From NCBI GenBank assembly GCA_963682175.1, contig OY821772.1, positions 44,724,925-44,788,924 on the forward strand: DNA of 64,000 nucleotides, read 5' to 3'. The notes below the pieces were generated by a model. That model searched no databases and was not told where the DNA came from. It was given only the letters and a program-made list of their open reading frames with translations. The stretch's first letter is position 1, and each line of letters opens with the position of its first letter. This stretch comes from Triglochin maritima (lineage: Eukaryota > Streptophyta > Magnoliopsida > Alismatales > Juncaginaceae). Of this stretch, positions 23,780 to 34,434 are shown in pieces. The translations under genes and the position numbers were made by a program.

Positions 23780-24588
23780 GGTTATGCCTGTGGCGGATGG
23801 CGCGTGTTTCGCTCGTGATACGTGATGAATCGGATCGTATTAGAAGTGTAAACGGGTTGGATTTTTACTCATCTTAACCACCCTTAGCGAAGAAGGTTGG
23901 TGGATCGGCCGAGTCAAAAAAATTAAACAGATTGGAATTTATGATCTTAACTCTGATTGGATTTTGTGTATCGGTGGATTTGACCCGTTCCATTTACATC
24001 CCTAAATCTCAATCATAGTCATCCCCATGTTGAGGTTCCTTAAACGTGGTGTACTTTGGAGTTCTCTAACAACACAATTCGAACTTATATCACCTAACTT
24101 AGATTAAAAATAATAATATACCAACTTTTCAACAACAAAAAACACCCATCTTGGGTGCAACTCTTGTCTTCCATTTAACTTTTATTTGTACTTTTTAAGG
24201 TTGAATATTGATTAGAGAATTTCGTGTTGACATGTTCGTTTTGGAGATGAGAGTGGCTAATCGAAACGTTTTCCAGCAATGGTCGAATAAAGTTGAGCTC
24301 GCTTGAGTTGAAGTTATGAGATTCATTGGAAAGTTTCAACTTTTTGATGGAGATCGATGGAAGACAAGTGCTTAAAAAAATTTGAGGATATTAATATAAT
24401 TTTTGGTCAGTAATAGTTAGGGACCAATAGTCCAATACCACGACCAAAAAATGTGATCATACTACCACTAAAGCACAATGTAATGACAAAAGTACATTGT
24501 CTTGGGGTGTGCCTTTGCACACACGTCGTTTTGTTACTTTGTTATGCTTCGATTATCCGGTAAATTGATTATGAAACGATAAGTACGA
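23780..24588. other. Intergenic; promoter side of ThrRS and left flank of the retrotransposon
   Basis: AT-rich with no coding frame and no recognised element. The retrotransposon LTR begins at 24589. No 5-bp direct repeat was found between the base pairs just outside this LTR and those just outside the other LTR. Confidence 0.5.
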
Positions 24589-25437
24589 TGATACAATTAC
24601 AAATATGATCATGTAATACTGTGAGTTACATATGTCGAATAAATATTCCATAAGGATCCAGATAAAGCCAACATACAAAAACATGTAAAGGAAAACAAGA
24701 AACGAAAGAACATGAATCAGAAACGACCTCATAGACCGAGCCGTCGGAAGGCGACTTGCCTCAGAGAAAATATCGGCCAACATACCAGTGCGTTTGATGG
24801 TCTGCCGGTTTTCTCCCAGGATAGAACGGTCTCACCGTCGAACAGGCGCACACCGGAGTCGACGGACCACGAAAGCAGCGCGAAACCTCGCAAGAATCAG
24901 ACGTTGAACAACTTTGGATTCGGGGAGGGGAAATCGCCGGAGAGGGACGGTTTCCGTTTCCGTAGAGATGATGGGAAAATAGAACGTGTGTATTTTTAGG
25001 AGGAAACTGTCATGATATATATATGTATTTATTCTTGTAACCGTCAAGGACTTAATTGCAAAAACAATTACCTTGAGGTCCAAAAATAAATACACCCATC
25101 ACCCTGAGGCTAAAGCCTCTAATTTCCCCCAAATCCCCCGCTGCCACGTCACGTCACGTCACGTCACGCCACGCCTCACCACGCCCCGACCCGGACCGGG
25201 ACAGGACGGGCGCGCGCGCGCGTGTGGAGAATTCTCTCCTCCTCTCTTTCCACCTACAAAGTGACAAGTGAATAGTATGTTTATCAACATCCTTCAACTT
25301 GTTAGCTTTACCAACGTGGGACTAAAAAGTAGAGGTGAGCACATGGCACATGGGGCAATAGTTCTCATCTTCATCTCAACATTGGATTTCTTCAATTGAG
25401 CTATTCATGGGTCTAGCCCAAACTCAATATTCCAACA
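24589..25437 (-). repeat. Copia 3' LTR
   Basis: On the minus strand the LTR begins TGTTGGAATATTGAGTTTGG and ends near TTGTATCA, that is, 5'-TG...CA-3'. It matches the LTR at 31398-32236 along its length. A small length difference lies in the CGTCA/CGCC repeat near 25147-25190. The 95-codon plus-strand frame inside it is present in both LTRs but antisense to the element and is not a gene. Confidence 0.92.
25147..25166 (-). promoter_or_regulatory. Four tandem TGACG motifs in the 3' LTR
   Basis: Four consecutive CGTCA units on the plus strand read TGACG(T) on the element's coding strand, the core of as-1-type sites bound by TGA bZIP factors. The other LTR has five copies. They lie upstream, in element sense, of an AT-rich TATA-like stretch (ATAAATACATATATATAT near 25020-25040). 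Confidence 0.55.
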
Positions 25438-25475
25438 ATCCCCCACAAATCCATTGTTGATCGAGCGACCAGACC

Positions 25476-26840
25476 TTGCAGCCTAGTGCTTTCAGTAATT
25501 TGATGAAAACCTTTATACAAACAACCAACCAGACCTTCCAAAGGCTAGAGACACAAGTCAGCCAACTAGCACAAATAGTAGGTGAAAGAGAAAAGGGTCG
25601 GTTTCCAAGTCAACCTGAAGTGAACCCTAGATCTAATAATTCATATCAATCCTATCAAGCACCTTCAGGAAATAACAACCCTAGACCGGTTCAAATGGTT
25701 AATGAGGAAGGACCGTTCCAACACATAAATGCAGTAGTATCATTACGGTCCGGAAGACAAGTTGATAACAATGTGGTAAATCCTAGAGTGTCCAATCAAT
25801 CTAGTCATCAAGCGCCCACATATGACCTGACCATTGAACCCGACGTCCAATCTGAAACGCCCACCCCACCTACTCAATCTGAACTCGTAGCTCAACCTAA
25901 ACCTGAGCGAGTCTACGTCCCTAAAGCCCCATTTCCCAATAGACTCAAAAAGAACTCAAGTGCACAAATAGAGAAAATCTTGGAAGTATTTAAGCAAGTT
26001 AAGGTGAACATTCCACTCTTAGACATGATTCAACAAATACCTGCTTATGCTAAATTCTTAAAAGATTTGTGCACTAAAAAGAGAAAAACAAACGTACCAA
26101 AGAAGGCATTCTTAACTGCAAACATAAGTTCTATTTTGTCCAACACATCTCCTATAAAATATAAGGATCCTGGATGTCCCACAATTTTCATGTTCAATAG
26201 GAGATACTTTTATCAACAGAGCCCTTCTAGACCTTGGTGCTAGTGTTAACCTACTCCTGTACTCTATCTATGAGCAAATGAACCTTGGTCCACTAAACCC
26301 TCTAAGACAACCCTTCAATTTGCTGATTGTTCTATTAAGAAGCCAAGAGGTATAGTAGAGGATGTTTTGATCAAGGTTGGTGACTTCATTTACCCAGTGG
26401 ATTTTGTCGTACTAGATACCGCACCTGTTGTAAATCCTAACCGACAAATCCCTGTAATTCTAGGCAGACCATTTTTAGCCACTTCGGAAGCATTGATAAA
26501 CTGTCGTAATGGGCTCATGCAATTATCTTTTGGGAACTTAAAAGTTGAATTTAATATCTTTCATATTGATAGTGAGCCAGAAATAATATGCAATCAAAGT
26601 GACGTTGTGATGAAATCACGAATCTATAATATTTCTGAATCATCACAAAATCAAAAAGGAAGTAAGAAAAAAGGGAGGAATTCATCTACACACCCACCGT
26701 CACTCGAGCAAATAAGAGAACCAATTTATGTGAGGGGTGTGGAACCTGTGACTCAGGAATCTCATTGCAACATGGGGAACAATTCAACTGGATACATGCA
26801 CCAATATGGTGTCATTCAATCCAGTTCTGACTATGGTTGA
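25476..26840 (+). pseudogene. Ty3/gypsy gag-protease remnant
   Basis: The first part (25476-26190) matches the Athila/Tat-type gag tail: SLRSGRQ, then YVPKAPFPNRLKK, and IPLLDMIQQIPAYAKFLKDL, which are characteristic words of this lineage. A frameshift near 26190 moves the protease core to the next frame. There the active-site region reads LLDLGASVNLL (D-L-G-A in place of the usual D-S/T-G-A), and a further frame holds PVILGRPFLATSEALI, the second conserved protease block. There is no reverse transcriptase after it. Non-functional. Confidence 0.85.
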
Positions 26841-27937
26841 CTTTGAGCAAATTTCATCCTTCCACCGCAATTCACCAAGGTAATAAGTGCATTTGCTTTA
26901 TATTTGCATACATTGAGGACAATGCATGATTTAGGTGTGGGGGGTGTTTATGTATATATTTATCTATAGATCTGTCTTTTATTTCAAAAAAAAAATCATC
27001 AATGTTTCATGACATAGCTTAAGATTGAACTGCTAAAACCCGTGTACAAATTGCATTGAGTTTTTTTTCCTTATTATATAGTTCTGCTTGTAGAAATTGT
27101 GACATAAATCTAAGTTCCAAAGAAATAACCCATTGTCCTTTAAGACATGTATGCACTTAAATTGGATGAATCAAATCTTTGAAGTGGTTGATAAAAAGCA
27201 GATGTTGAGGAAAATATACCGGGAAGTGTGGACTTCTAATAGCAATTAAGCCTTGAGGAAAATAAAAATAAAAATAAAGGAATAAAGTGAAGAAAACACA
27301 TTTTGCAAAATGATTACAAAAGCCCAAGCCTTTGAGTCATTGGTCCGTAGGGGTATCTTGAAACTCGGTAACTTGAGTTTACCAGCTCGGGATTATCGAC
27401 CAAACTCGCTACACAAATGCAAAAAGGGTAAAAGTGTCAAAAAGCAAATGTGTTGAATCACGGAAGAAAAGAAAAAAAAAGAATAATACTCAAGGCCCAA
27501 AGCTAAAAGAATGATCCATGCCATGGTTGATCCGAATGATACTTCACCACCAGAGGAGGCGTGCAAAATAATTCAAGTGATAAACATGTGTAGAAGGGTT
27601 AGTGGTGTAATTGCAAAAAGAACAAAGACCAAGTCATATTTTTAATGAGCTAGATTTATATAATGAGCATGCAAAAATTCTTAGTGAGATGTATAAGGTT
27701 GAGGTAGGGATATTGAGAACTATTAATGAAACGTTGATTTAGGATTTTGTGGGTATATCCGCTGAAAACCCTCAGGAGACAACACTCCTCCTCCTAGGAA
27801 ACTTGGAGGTTTAAAGGCTTGTTGCACATGCTAAGTGCAACCGTGATTCCTACGAAAGTGAGTTAGGATTTCCCTGTTTTTATTTTTCGTATCTTCTGTT
27901 TTGCTAGGGACTAGCAAAATCTAGGTGTGGGGGTATT

Positions 27938-28683
27938 TGATGCATTGCATACATTGCATCATATGTCTTTCATTTAGATTACTTTTACATCAATAAATGC
28001 TACTAAGGTATGTGTTTAGTCTTATTTACAGATTACAGGGACCTGAATGCAATTTACCCACATCCCGAGCATAAACGAATGCAAAAGACTCATTTCTATC
28101 ATAAAAACCAAGTTCAAGATTATCGGGTTACGAATGGAAATGCATCCCAAACATAAAAGCATTCAAGTCCTAATTGCAAAAAGAACAAGGACTTAAGCAC
28201 AAAAGTAGCCGGGGATTTAACTGCAAAAAGTCAAGGACCTAATTGCAAATCACGAGTAGCTTTTACTCTCTTGGAGAAAATATATAGAAAAATCAATGTA
28301 TATCTCCAAATATGTGAAGGAATTAATCCGGAGCTCAAAAGAATGGAAAGAATCAATCCAGACGCGTAAAGGATGATCAAATCATACCATAAACATTCAA
28401 CCAAAATCTGGACCAAATCAGAGCATGATGTGCGGCGATTCCGCCGCAGATCACACACACCATGCGGCGATTCCGCCGCCCCCTAGTCGATCCGTGTGCT
28501 CCAATTTTGTCCAGTCGTGTCTGGACACGTGTACTTTCCAATAGTATACATAGATCCCTTGTATCAACTATAAATAGACCCGAGAACGATGTTAGAAGGG
28601 TCCTTAGTCTTTGGTGTTAGTTTTTATTCTTAATCTTAGTTTTGTATTCTTCTTTTCATTAATAAAATTATGTCTTTATAACT
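27938..28683 (+). repeat. Partial gypsy 3' LTR within the chimeric insert
   Basis: Begins directly after the purine tract with TGATGCATTGCATACATTG. It contains two copies of the hairpin-like GCGGCGATTCCGCCGC (near 28433 and 28464) and a polyadenylation-like AATAAA at 28661. Its right end is fused to copia sequence, and no matching 5' LTR is present, so the LTR identity is inferred from context. Confidence 0.55.
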
Positions 28684-31370
28684 TTTGTTTAAACCCTTTG
28701 ACAACTAATCTGGCTTTATACTTATCAATGGAACCATCTGGTTTTAATTTCTTTTTGAATATCCATTTACATCCGATTGTTGAACAACCTGGAGGAAGAT
28801 TTACCAACTCCCATGTCCCATTAGAGACAATAGAGTCCATCTCGACCTTAACTGCATCTTTCCAATGATTTGCTTCAGATGAAGCCATAGCATCCTTGAA
28901 AGTGTTAGGATCACCCTCGATGTGGTATGTGATAAAATCACTTCCCAAATCCTTGGCAATTCGAGAACGTTTGCTCTTTCTAGGTTCAATTTCAACTTGA
29001 GTTTGAGAAGAGTCAAAATCGGCAATAGACAAATCTGCCCCCACATTTGTCATCCTTTCCACGTGCTCGTGGATGGAACCAGACGTAGAGGGATCAACTG
29101 AAGAAGAAACTTGTTGAGGAACTCCAGATTTCATAGGAAATACATCCTCAAAAAATGTGGCATCACGAAATTCAACAATTGTGTTAACATCTATGCCAGA
29201 TATCTCGGACTTGATTACCAAAAATCTGTACGCATAGCTATTAATCACATATCCGATAAATATTGCATCAACAGTCTTGGGACCAAGCTTTTTCCTCTTA
29301 TGTTCAGGGATTAACACTTTTGCAAGACAACCCTAAACTTTAAGATATTTAAGGCTAGGTTTTCGACCACACCAGAGTTCGAATGGACTATCCTCCTTAT
29401 GTTTCTGAGGAACTTTATTCAGAATATGGCAAGCCGTATTCAAAGCTTCTCCCCACATATATTTGGGTAATCCTGAACTCTCTAATAATGCATTAATCAT
29501 ATCAGATAATGTTCTATTTTTTTCGTTCAGCAATTCCGTTAGATTGTGGAGAATACGGCGACGTCACCTCATGAACTATGCCAGAATCCTGACACACTTG
29601 TTCAAACAGGTTGGACGTATATTCACCACCTCTATCAGATCTCAACCTCTTAAGTTTTTTTTCAGTTTGTGTCTCTGCTTCATTCTTAAAAATAAGAAAC
29701 TTAGATAACGCTTCATCTTTACTTTTCAAAAGATAAACATAGCAATACTTTGAACTATCATCAATGAAAGTGATAAAATATTTCTTTGTATCCTTAGTTA
29801 ACATGTCATTGAATTCACAAGTATTAGTGTGTACTAAATCTAAAATACTAGTATTTCTAGTCACAGAACGAAACGGTCTTTTCGGTTGTTTAGCTTGTAC
29901 ACACACTTGACATTTTTTATTCTCAATAGCATACCTAGGAATCATATTTAAATTCATCATTCTTTTCAAACATTGATAATTCACATGTCCTAAACGTTTA
30001 TGCCAAACATCACCAGATTCAATGGAATAAACAACAGGAGAAGACACATCTTTAACAGAAATAGCATTGCGATTATAAAAAACAGGTTCAACATGAATTA
30101 AAAAAGCACCACAAGACAAGTACCCCTTGCCAATAAAAGTACCAGAAAGAGTAATCACAACTTTGTTACATTTAAATGTTACTTCATAACCCTCAACTAC
30201 CAGACACAGACCACTAATAATATTACGACGAACAGCAGGCACATGATGCGTCCTGTGCAGAGAAAGAACTCGTCCTGAAGGTAACTTCAAGTCGATACGT
30301 CCAATTCCAAGCACCTTTGCAACATTCCCATTGGCCATCGCTACAGATCTACGATCAACAGGCTGGTAAGAGACAAACATGGATTTGTCAGCACATACAT
30401 GCACATTAGCCCCAGTGTCAACCAACCATTCACGTGGTTCATAAATGGAAAAAACATGAGGATTAACAGAAACAAACTTACTGTTGGTCTCATCCACCTC
30501 GGTCAATACATTGACCTGTGGAGTCGATTCAGTGGTACCTTGTTGGCGTTTGGCTTTCTTGGATGGACAATCCTTAGCCCAGTGCCCAACCTGTCCACAA
30601 TTCCAACATGGTTTGTTTGTTGGCCTTTTCTGGATTTTGACCTTGGGTTTAGTCTTATTAATAGGTTGTGGTTTTCCTTTAAAATGTGACTTAGATGAGG
30701 ATCCAATTAATACGTTTGCCTTTGGTTGGAACTCTACAGGCATCACTGGTTTTTCACCCCGATGTTCCTCCTCGATTGCAATAGCAACCATGAGGTCATC
30801 CATAGTCAGTTTTCCTCTCCTATGCTTTAGAGACATCCCGAAGTCCTCCCAGGATCGAAGGAACTTCTCAATAATTGACATTACCAGAAACTTCTCAGGA
30901 AGCTTCATGTCAGCCTCTTTTAAGCCATGGATTAGAATCATAAACTGATGAGCTTGTTCAGTAACTGACTTGCTTTCCACCATTTGAAACTTCAGGAATT
31001 TTCCAACATAATACTTTTCATGACCTAAGTCCTCAGTATTATATTTTTTATCCAACTCATCCCATAAATCCTTTGCAGTCACAGAAGCAGAGGAGGACGA
31101 ACTATAAACATCGAAGAGCACGTTGGACAAAGCCAACAGAATGCAACCTCGACACAATTTGTCCTTCTCTATCCACAGATCTTGTGCTGCTTTGATTTGG
31201 GAATCTTCAGTTTCATAAAGTGGGAAAGCATTTTCAATTACGTCAACTAAACCAATAGCGGTCAACCAGATCTTCATACGTTGTTGCCAACGTTTGAAAT
31301 TTTGCCCGGAAAATTTTTCCGGCATGCCTGACATGTCCACTTTTGGCGCAAACGAATTATTAGACGACAT
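28683..31370 (-). pseudogene. Ty1/copia gag-pol, truncated in reverse transcriptase
   Basis: The start codon is ATG at 31370, 28 bp inside the upstream LTR. In order there are: gag (GQNFKRWQQRMKIWL), a zinc knuckle (CWNCGQVGHWAKDC), protease with WLVDTGANVHV, a GAG-pre-integrase region (HKRLGHVNY, CQVCVQAK), and the integrase core with D..D..E context (FIDDSSKYCYVYLL, SDRGGEYTS). The frame is broken at a run of seven A/T bases near 29517-29523 (a +1 shift after SNGIAER), and again by a TAG at 29333-29335. It then continues to the start of reverse transcriptase (CKWIFKKKLKPDGS), where it fuses with gypsy DNA after VKGFKQK. The catalytic reverse transcriptase motifs and RNase H are absent. Confidence 0.92.
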
Positions 31371-31397
31371 AATTAACAATATTTTCTCTGAGATTGA

Positions 31398-32236
31398 TGA
31401 TACAATTACAAATATGATCATGTAATACAGTGGGTTACATATGTCAAATAAATATTCCATAAGGATCCAGATAAAGCCAACATACAAAAACATGTAAAGG
31501 AAAACAAGAAACGAAGGAACATGAATCAGAAACGACCTCATAGACCGAGCCGTCGGAATGCGACTTGCCTCAGAGAAAATATCGGCCCACATACCAGTGC
31601 GTTTGATGGTCTGCCGGTTTTCTCCCAGGATAGAACGGTCTCACCGTCGAACAGGCGCACACCGGAGTCGACGGACCACGAAAGCAGCGCGAAACCTCGC
31701 AAGAATCAGACGTTGAACAACTTTGGATTCGGGGAGGGGAAATCGCCGGAGAGGGACGGTTTCCGTTTCCGTAGAGATGATGGGAAAATAGAACGTGTGT
31801 ATTTTTAGGAGGAAACTGTCATGATATATATATGTATTTATTCTTGTAACCGTCAAGGACTTAATTGCAAAAACAATTACCTTGAGGTCCAAAAATAAAT
31901 ACACCCATCACCCTGAGGCTAAAGCCTCTAATTTCCCCCAAATCCCCCACTGCCACGTCACGTCACGTCACGTCACGTCACGCCCCGACCCGGACCGGGA
32001 CAGGACGGGCGCGCGCGCGCGTGTGGAGAATTCTCTCCTCCTCTCTTTCCACCTATAAAGTGACAAGTGAATAGTATGTTTATCAACATCCTTCAACTTG
32101 TTAGCTTTACCAATGTGGGACTAAAAAGTAGAGGTGAGCATATGGCACATGGGGCAATAGTTCTCATATTCATCTCAACATTGGATTTCTTCAATTGAGC
32201 TATTCATGGGCCTAGCCCAAACTCAATATTCCAACA
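31398..32236 (-). repeat. Copia 5' LTR
   Basis: Mate of the LTR at 24589-25437. On the coding strand it runs from TGTTGGAATATTGAG to about TTGTATCA and is followed within 30 bp by the gag start codon. A clean primer-binding site complementary to initiator tRNA-Met (TGGTATCAGAGC type) is not seen; the text after the LTR reads TCAATCTCAGAGAAAATAT, only loosely similar. Confidence 0.92.
31956..31980 (-). promoter_or_regulatory. Five tandem TGACG motifs in the 5' LTR
   Basis: Five uninterrupted CGTCA units on the plus strand equal (TGACG)5 on the element's sense strand, with TGACGT at each junction. These are core sites of as-1/TGA bZIP elements and lie upstream of the AT-rich TATA-like stretch at about 31825-31850. 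A (GC)n run lies beside them (32005-32022). Confidence 0.6.
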
Positions 32237-33825
32237 AAGTTTTCTACCTAATTTATTATTAATATTTCATGGGTTACTTTTGAACTAATAAGGACTACTA
32301 AACCATGATATTAACGAAGTGTTTCTACGATTATAATTGAAGGTTAACTTTACATTGTCTCCTTGAAGTTCCAATGATCAGAATTACCGATCAATAATGT
32401 GCTTTAAAGCCTTTAAGGTTTCAAGAGCATAATTACTTGTTATATTATAAGTTAAATAAATAACGTGTGTTATAATTGGCACGTGGATGACCTTACAAAA
32501 GCCCAATCTCATAGCCTCGAGTGGGCTTTTTATAAGGATTTCACATAATGACAAAATCCCATGGAGGCCCCAGCCTCCGAGTAGCGAGCCACAGGAAAGA
32601 AAAAAACACATGAAAACGTCCAAACACCGAAGGGCTCCCAAGCTTTCACTTCTCTACATATTAATTCAAATTTAGCAAATAGAGCTACACGACTACACTT
32701 CCTGTTACTGAAAATAGAGCCAAATTATATCCACACAGCACGCAAATCACAATACACGTATTTAAATATGTACACCTGTTCGAAACAACATCTGCAAACA
32801 CCATGGACACTAACAAGAGCTTGGTATGTTTAACAAGTCATGATTCAGTTATGTTTGGGGACATCCCCGTCTTGTTGGTGATCTTTGATTCCGCTGTCCA
32901 CATTCCTCTCCACCTCCTCCCGCTTCTTCTCCTTCTCTCCCTTCGAAAGTAAGGCCGAGTGCGAAAAAATTATTTTCGGGCTCGCTCCGACGAATCAGTT
33001 AGGCTTCCGACGGGAATTCCGGAAAGACAGAATTTGTATTAGTGTTCCCTTGTTTATTCCCCTCCCCCCCCCCCCCCCCCCCCCCCACTTCTTCCATCTG
33101 CAATTCAAATCCCAGACAAACCACGTCAAACATCATATAAACTTAATTAACTCCGGCCATAAAATTAATTGCTAATGTCAATTTTTTATCCCGACGTACG
33201 TCGATCTTTTGGGTGATGGTACTCCGCAAGCCGTGCTCCGCCGCTCTGGTCTTTCCTTTAGCTCCAGTTCCGATGAACTTCACGAGAAGTCGTGGTTTGG
33301 TCGCTCTCGCGGGCAAGGCCAGGGCTCTGTTGAAATGTCTACTCTGGAACATCGTGTTTTTGTGGTGTCGATCGACATGTTCTTAGTTGAGAATGTGATT
33401 ACAGGTTTTGACGTGGACACACCAAGGGAGCGTGCAGTGCAATCTTTCGCCACGACATCGACCGACAAATAGATATCGTATTTTGGATTTTTCTTTCTAT
33501 TTTTTGTTTGGATCGGAGACATGCAGGAAATGTTGATACAGTACACTAGATATAACGCATTTTGAGATTTATAATTATTCTAAGATGTTTAAATTCACAG
33601 TGACCAAATCATTATGTAGAGTGTTTGTATAACTTCGTATTTTTAAGGGGATAAATGCAACACACACAAATTTTGATTCTACTAAAAATCCCGAATTGTT
33701 TAAGTGGATACGAATTTAGTTTTTCATTATTTACAAACTAAATTCGCAAGTTCAAAAGAAAGATTCCTCCATCCCCTCCCCCCGGTTGAGTTTGAATAAG
33801 TCGTGTGATTACCATCACTACTTCA
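32237..33825. other. Intergenic; no gene supported
   Basis: Several 60-96-codon frames lack recognisable motifs. A G+C-richer patch at 33200-33470 is open on both strands for 70-88 codons (33143-33352 minus, 33209-33472 plus), but no family was recognised and there is no splice context. It could be another gene fragment. A 23-base C run lies at 33064-33086. Confidence 0.45.
33064..33086. repeat. Poly-C homopolymer, 23 bases
   Basis: An uninterrupted run of C in otherwise mixed sequence. Runs of this length are rare in plant nuclear DNA and unstable, and the length may be a sequencing or assembly artefact. Confidence 0.85.
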
Positions 33826-34165
33826 GGGCACCCTTAACGGGGGTGCCCCGCCCGGGTGCGTGGCCGAGCGGTGGGCGTCCCGGGCGCCCAAGGGAGGGGG
33901 ACACGTGTCCCCCTCCCATTGGTTAAATTTTTTTTTAAATTTATTTATTGGATGTTTTGTTATTAATGGATTGGGTATTTGTTATAAATGTGGGGTAATA
34001 TTTTTTTGTAATGGTTATTGGTAAAATGGATGAAAGAGAGTGTAAGGTGGGTGAGGGTAGTCTGGGCATAGATAAGAAGGTTTTTTGGGTGGGTTGGGTG
34101 AGCTGACGTGGCAGAGAGAGAGTGCAGGGCGCCCGGAGGTAGCCCGGACGTTGTTATTTCTGCTT
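33826..34165 (-). mobile_element. PIF/Harbinger-like MITE, deletion derivative of the 45.6-48.0 kb element
   Basis: Reverse-complemented, both ends align to the larger element. Positions 33826-34030 correspond to its right end (terminus GGGCACCCTTAACGGGGG, then the 26-bp palindrome at 33892-33917, then TTATTAATGGATTGGGT and ATAAATGTGGGGTAATA). Positions 34027-34165 correspond to its left end (GAGCTGACGTGGCAGAGAG, GCGCCCGGAGGTAGCCCGG). Everything between, including the ORF, is missing. A 3-bp target duplication is not evident (tca on the left, gtc on the right), so one end may be altered. Confidence 0.82.
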
Positions 34166-34224
34166 GTCTTTTATTTTTATTATTTACGGTAACATTCTAC
34201 AAATACCATTCTGGCATTCCTTGA

Positions 34225-34323
34225 GGCACCCCATTCCATCCTTAACGGCGTAAATAGTAGTGCCCGGACTATGCTGATCGGGGCGTCCAACCCCCGGACG
34301 TGCAGCCCCTGTTAATCCTGCTC
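34225..34323. mobile_element. 99-bp Harbinger-like miniature element with TGA duplication
   Basis: TGA flanks both ends (34222-34224 and 34324-34326). The left end begins GGCACCCC and includes CCTTAACGGCG. The reverse complement of the right end begins GAGCAGGATTAACAGGGGC, which resembles the left terminus of the large element (GAGCACATTTAACAGCGCCC). It is only weakly related inside and lies 60 bp from the 33826-34165 element. Confidence 0.5.
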
Positions 34324-34434
34324 TGAGGCAACCAGTAGCACGTTTAACTTAAGAACACGTGTGAGATAGGCACATGACTTGGTGACTATAATTTTCCCCA
34401 AGAGGAAAAAAGTATGCATCCAAACAGCCAACAA

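Larger units (their letters stand above)
25455..28683 (+). mobile_element. Ty3/gypsy-derived insert (gag/protease remnant plus 3' LTR part)
   Basis: The insert reads in the opposite direction to the host copia element. It holds the C-terminal gag and aspartic protease region of an Athila/Tat-type element (25476-26840, broken by a frameshift near 26190). Next comes non-coding DNA with a TTGAGGACAATGCATGATTTAGGTGTGGGGGG-type block at 26916-26945 (split here only by description), then a second purine tract AGGTGTGGGGGT (27923-27934) followed by TGATGCATTGCATACATTG, the probable start of its 3' LTR at 27938. Reverse transcriptase and integrase are missing. The insert ends about 15-20 bp after an AATAAA (28661). 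The junction with copia lies inside the copia reverse transcriptase frame. Confidence 0.78.
24589..32236 (-). mobile_element. Chimeric Ty1/copia LTR retrotransposon with inverted Ty3/gypsy insert
   Basis: Two near-identical LTRs (24589-25437 and 31398-32236) bracket a copia gag-protease-integrase region that reads leftwards. The polypurine tract (TTTGTGGGGGAT on the minus strand, 25438-25449) abuts the downstream LTR, so both termini are preserved. Between about 25455 and 28683 the expected reverse transcriptase and RNase H region is absent and is replaced by gypsy-derived DNA in the opposite orientation. The element is therefore incapable of autonomous movement. By eye the LTRs differ at about a dozen positions plus one short indel in roughly 840 bp, so insertion is fairly recent. 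No clear target-site duplication was found. Confidence 0.9.

Noticed and set aside
24712..24999. 95-codon frame present in both LTRs (also 31521-31808)
   Set aside because: It is antisense to the retrotransposon, duplicated only because the LTRs are duplicated, and has no recognised domain.
32237..32241. Possible target-site duplication of the copia element (AAGT near both outer ends)
   Set aside because: AAGT lies four bases outside the left LTR end (24581-24584), not adjacent to it, so it does not qualify as a 5-bp duplication.
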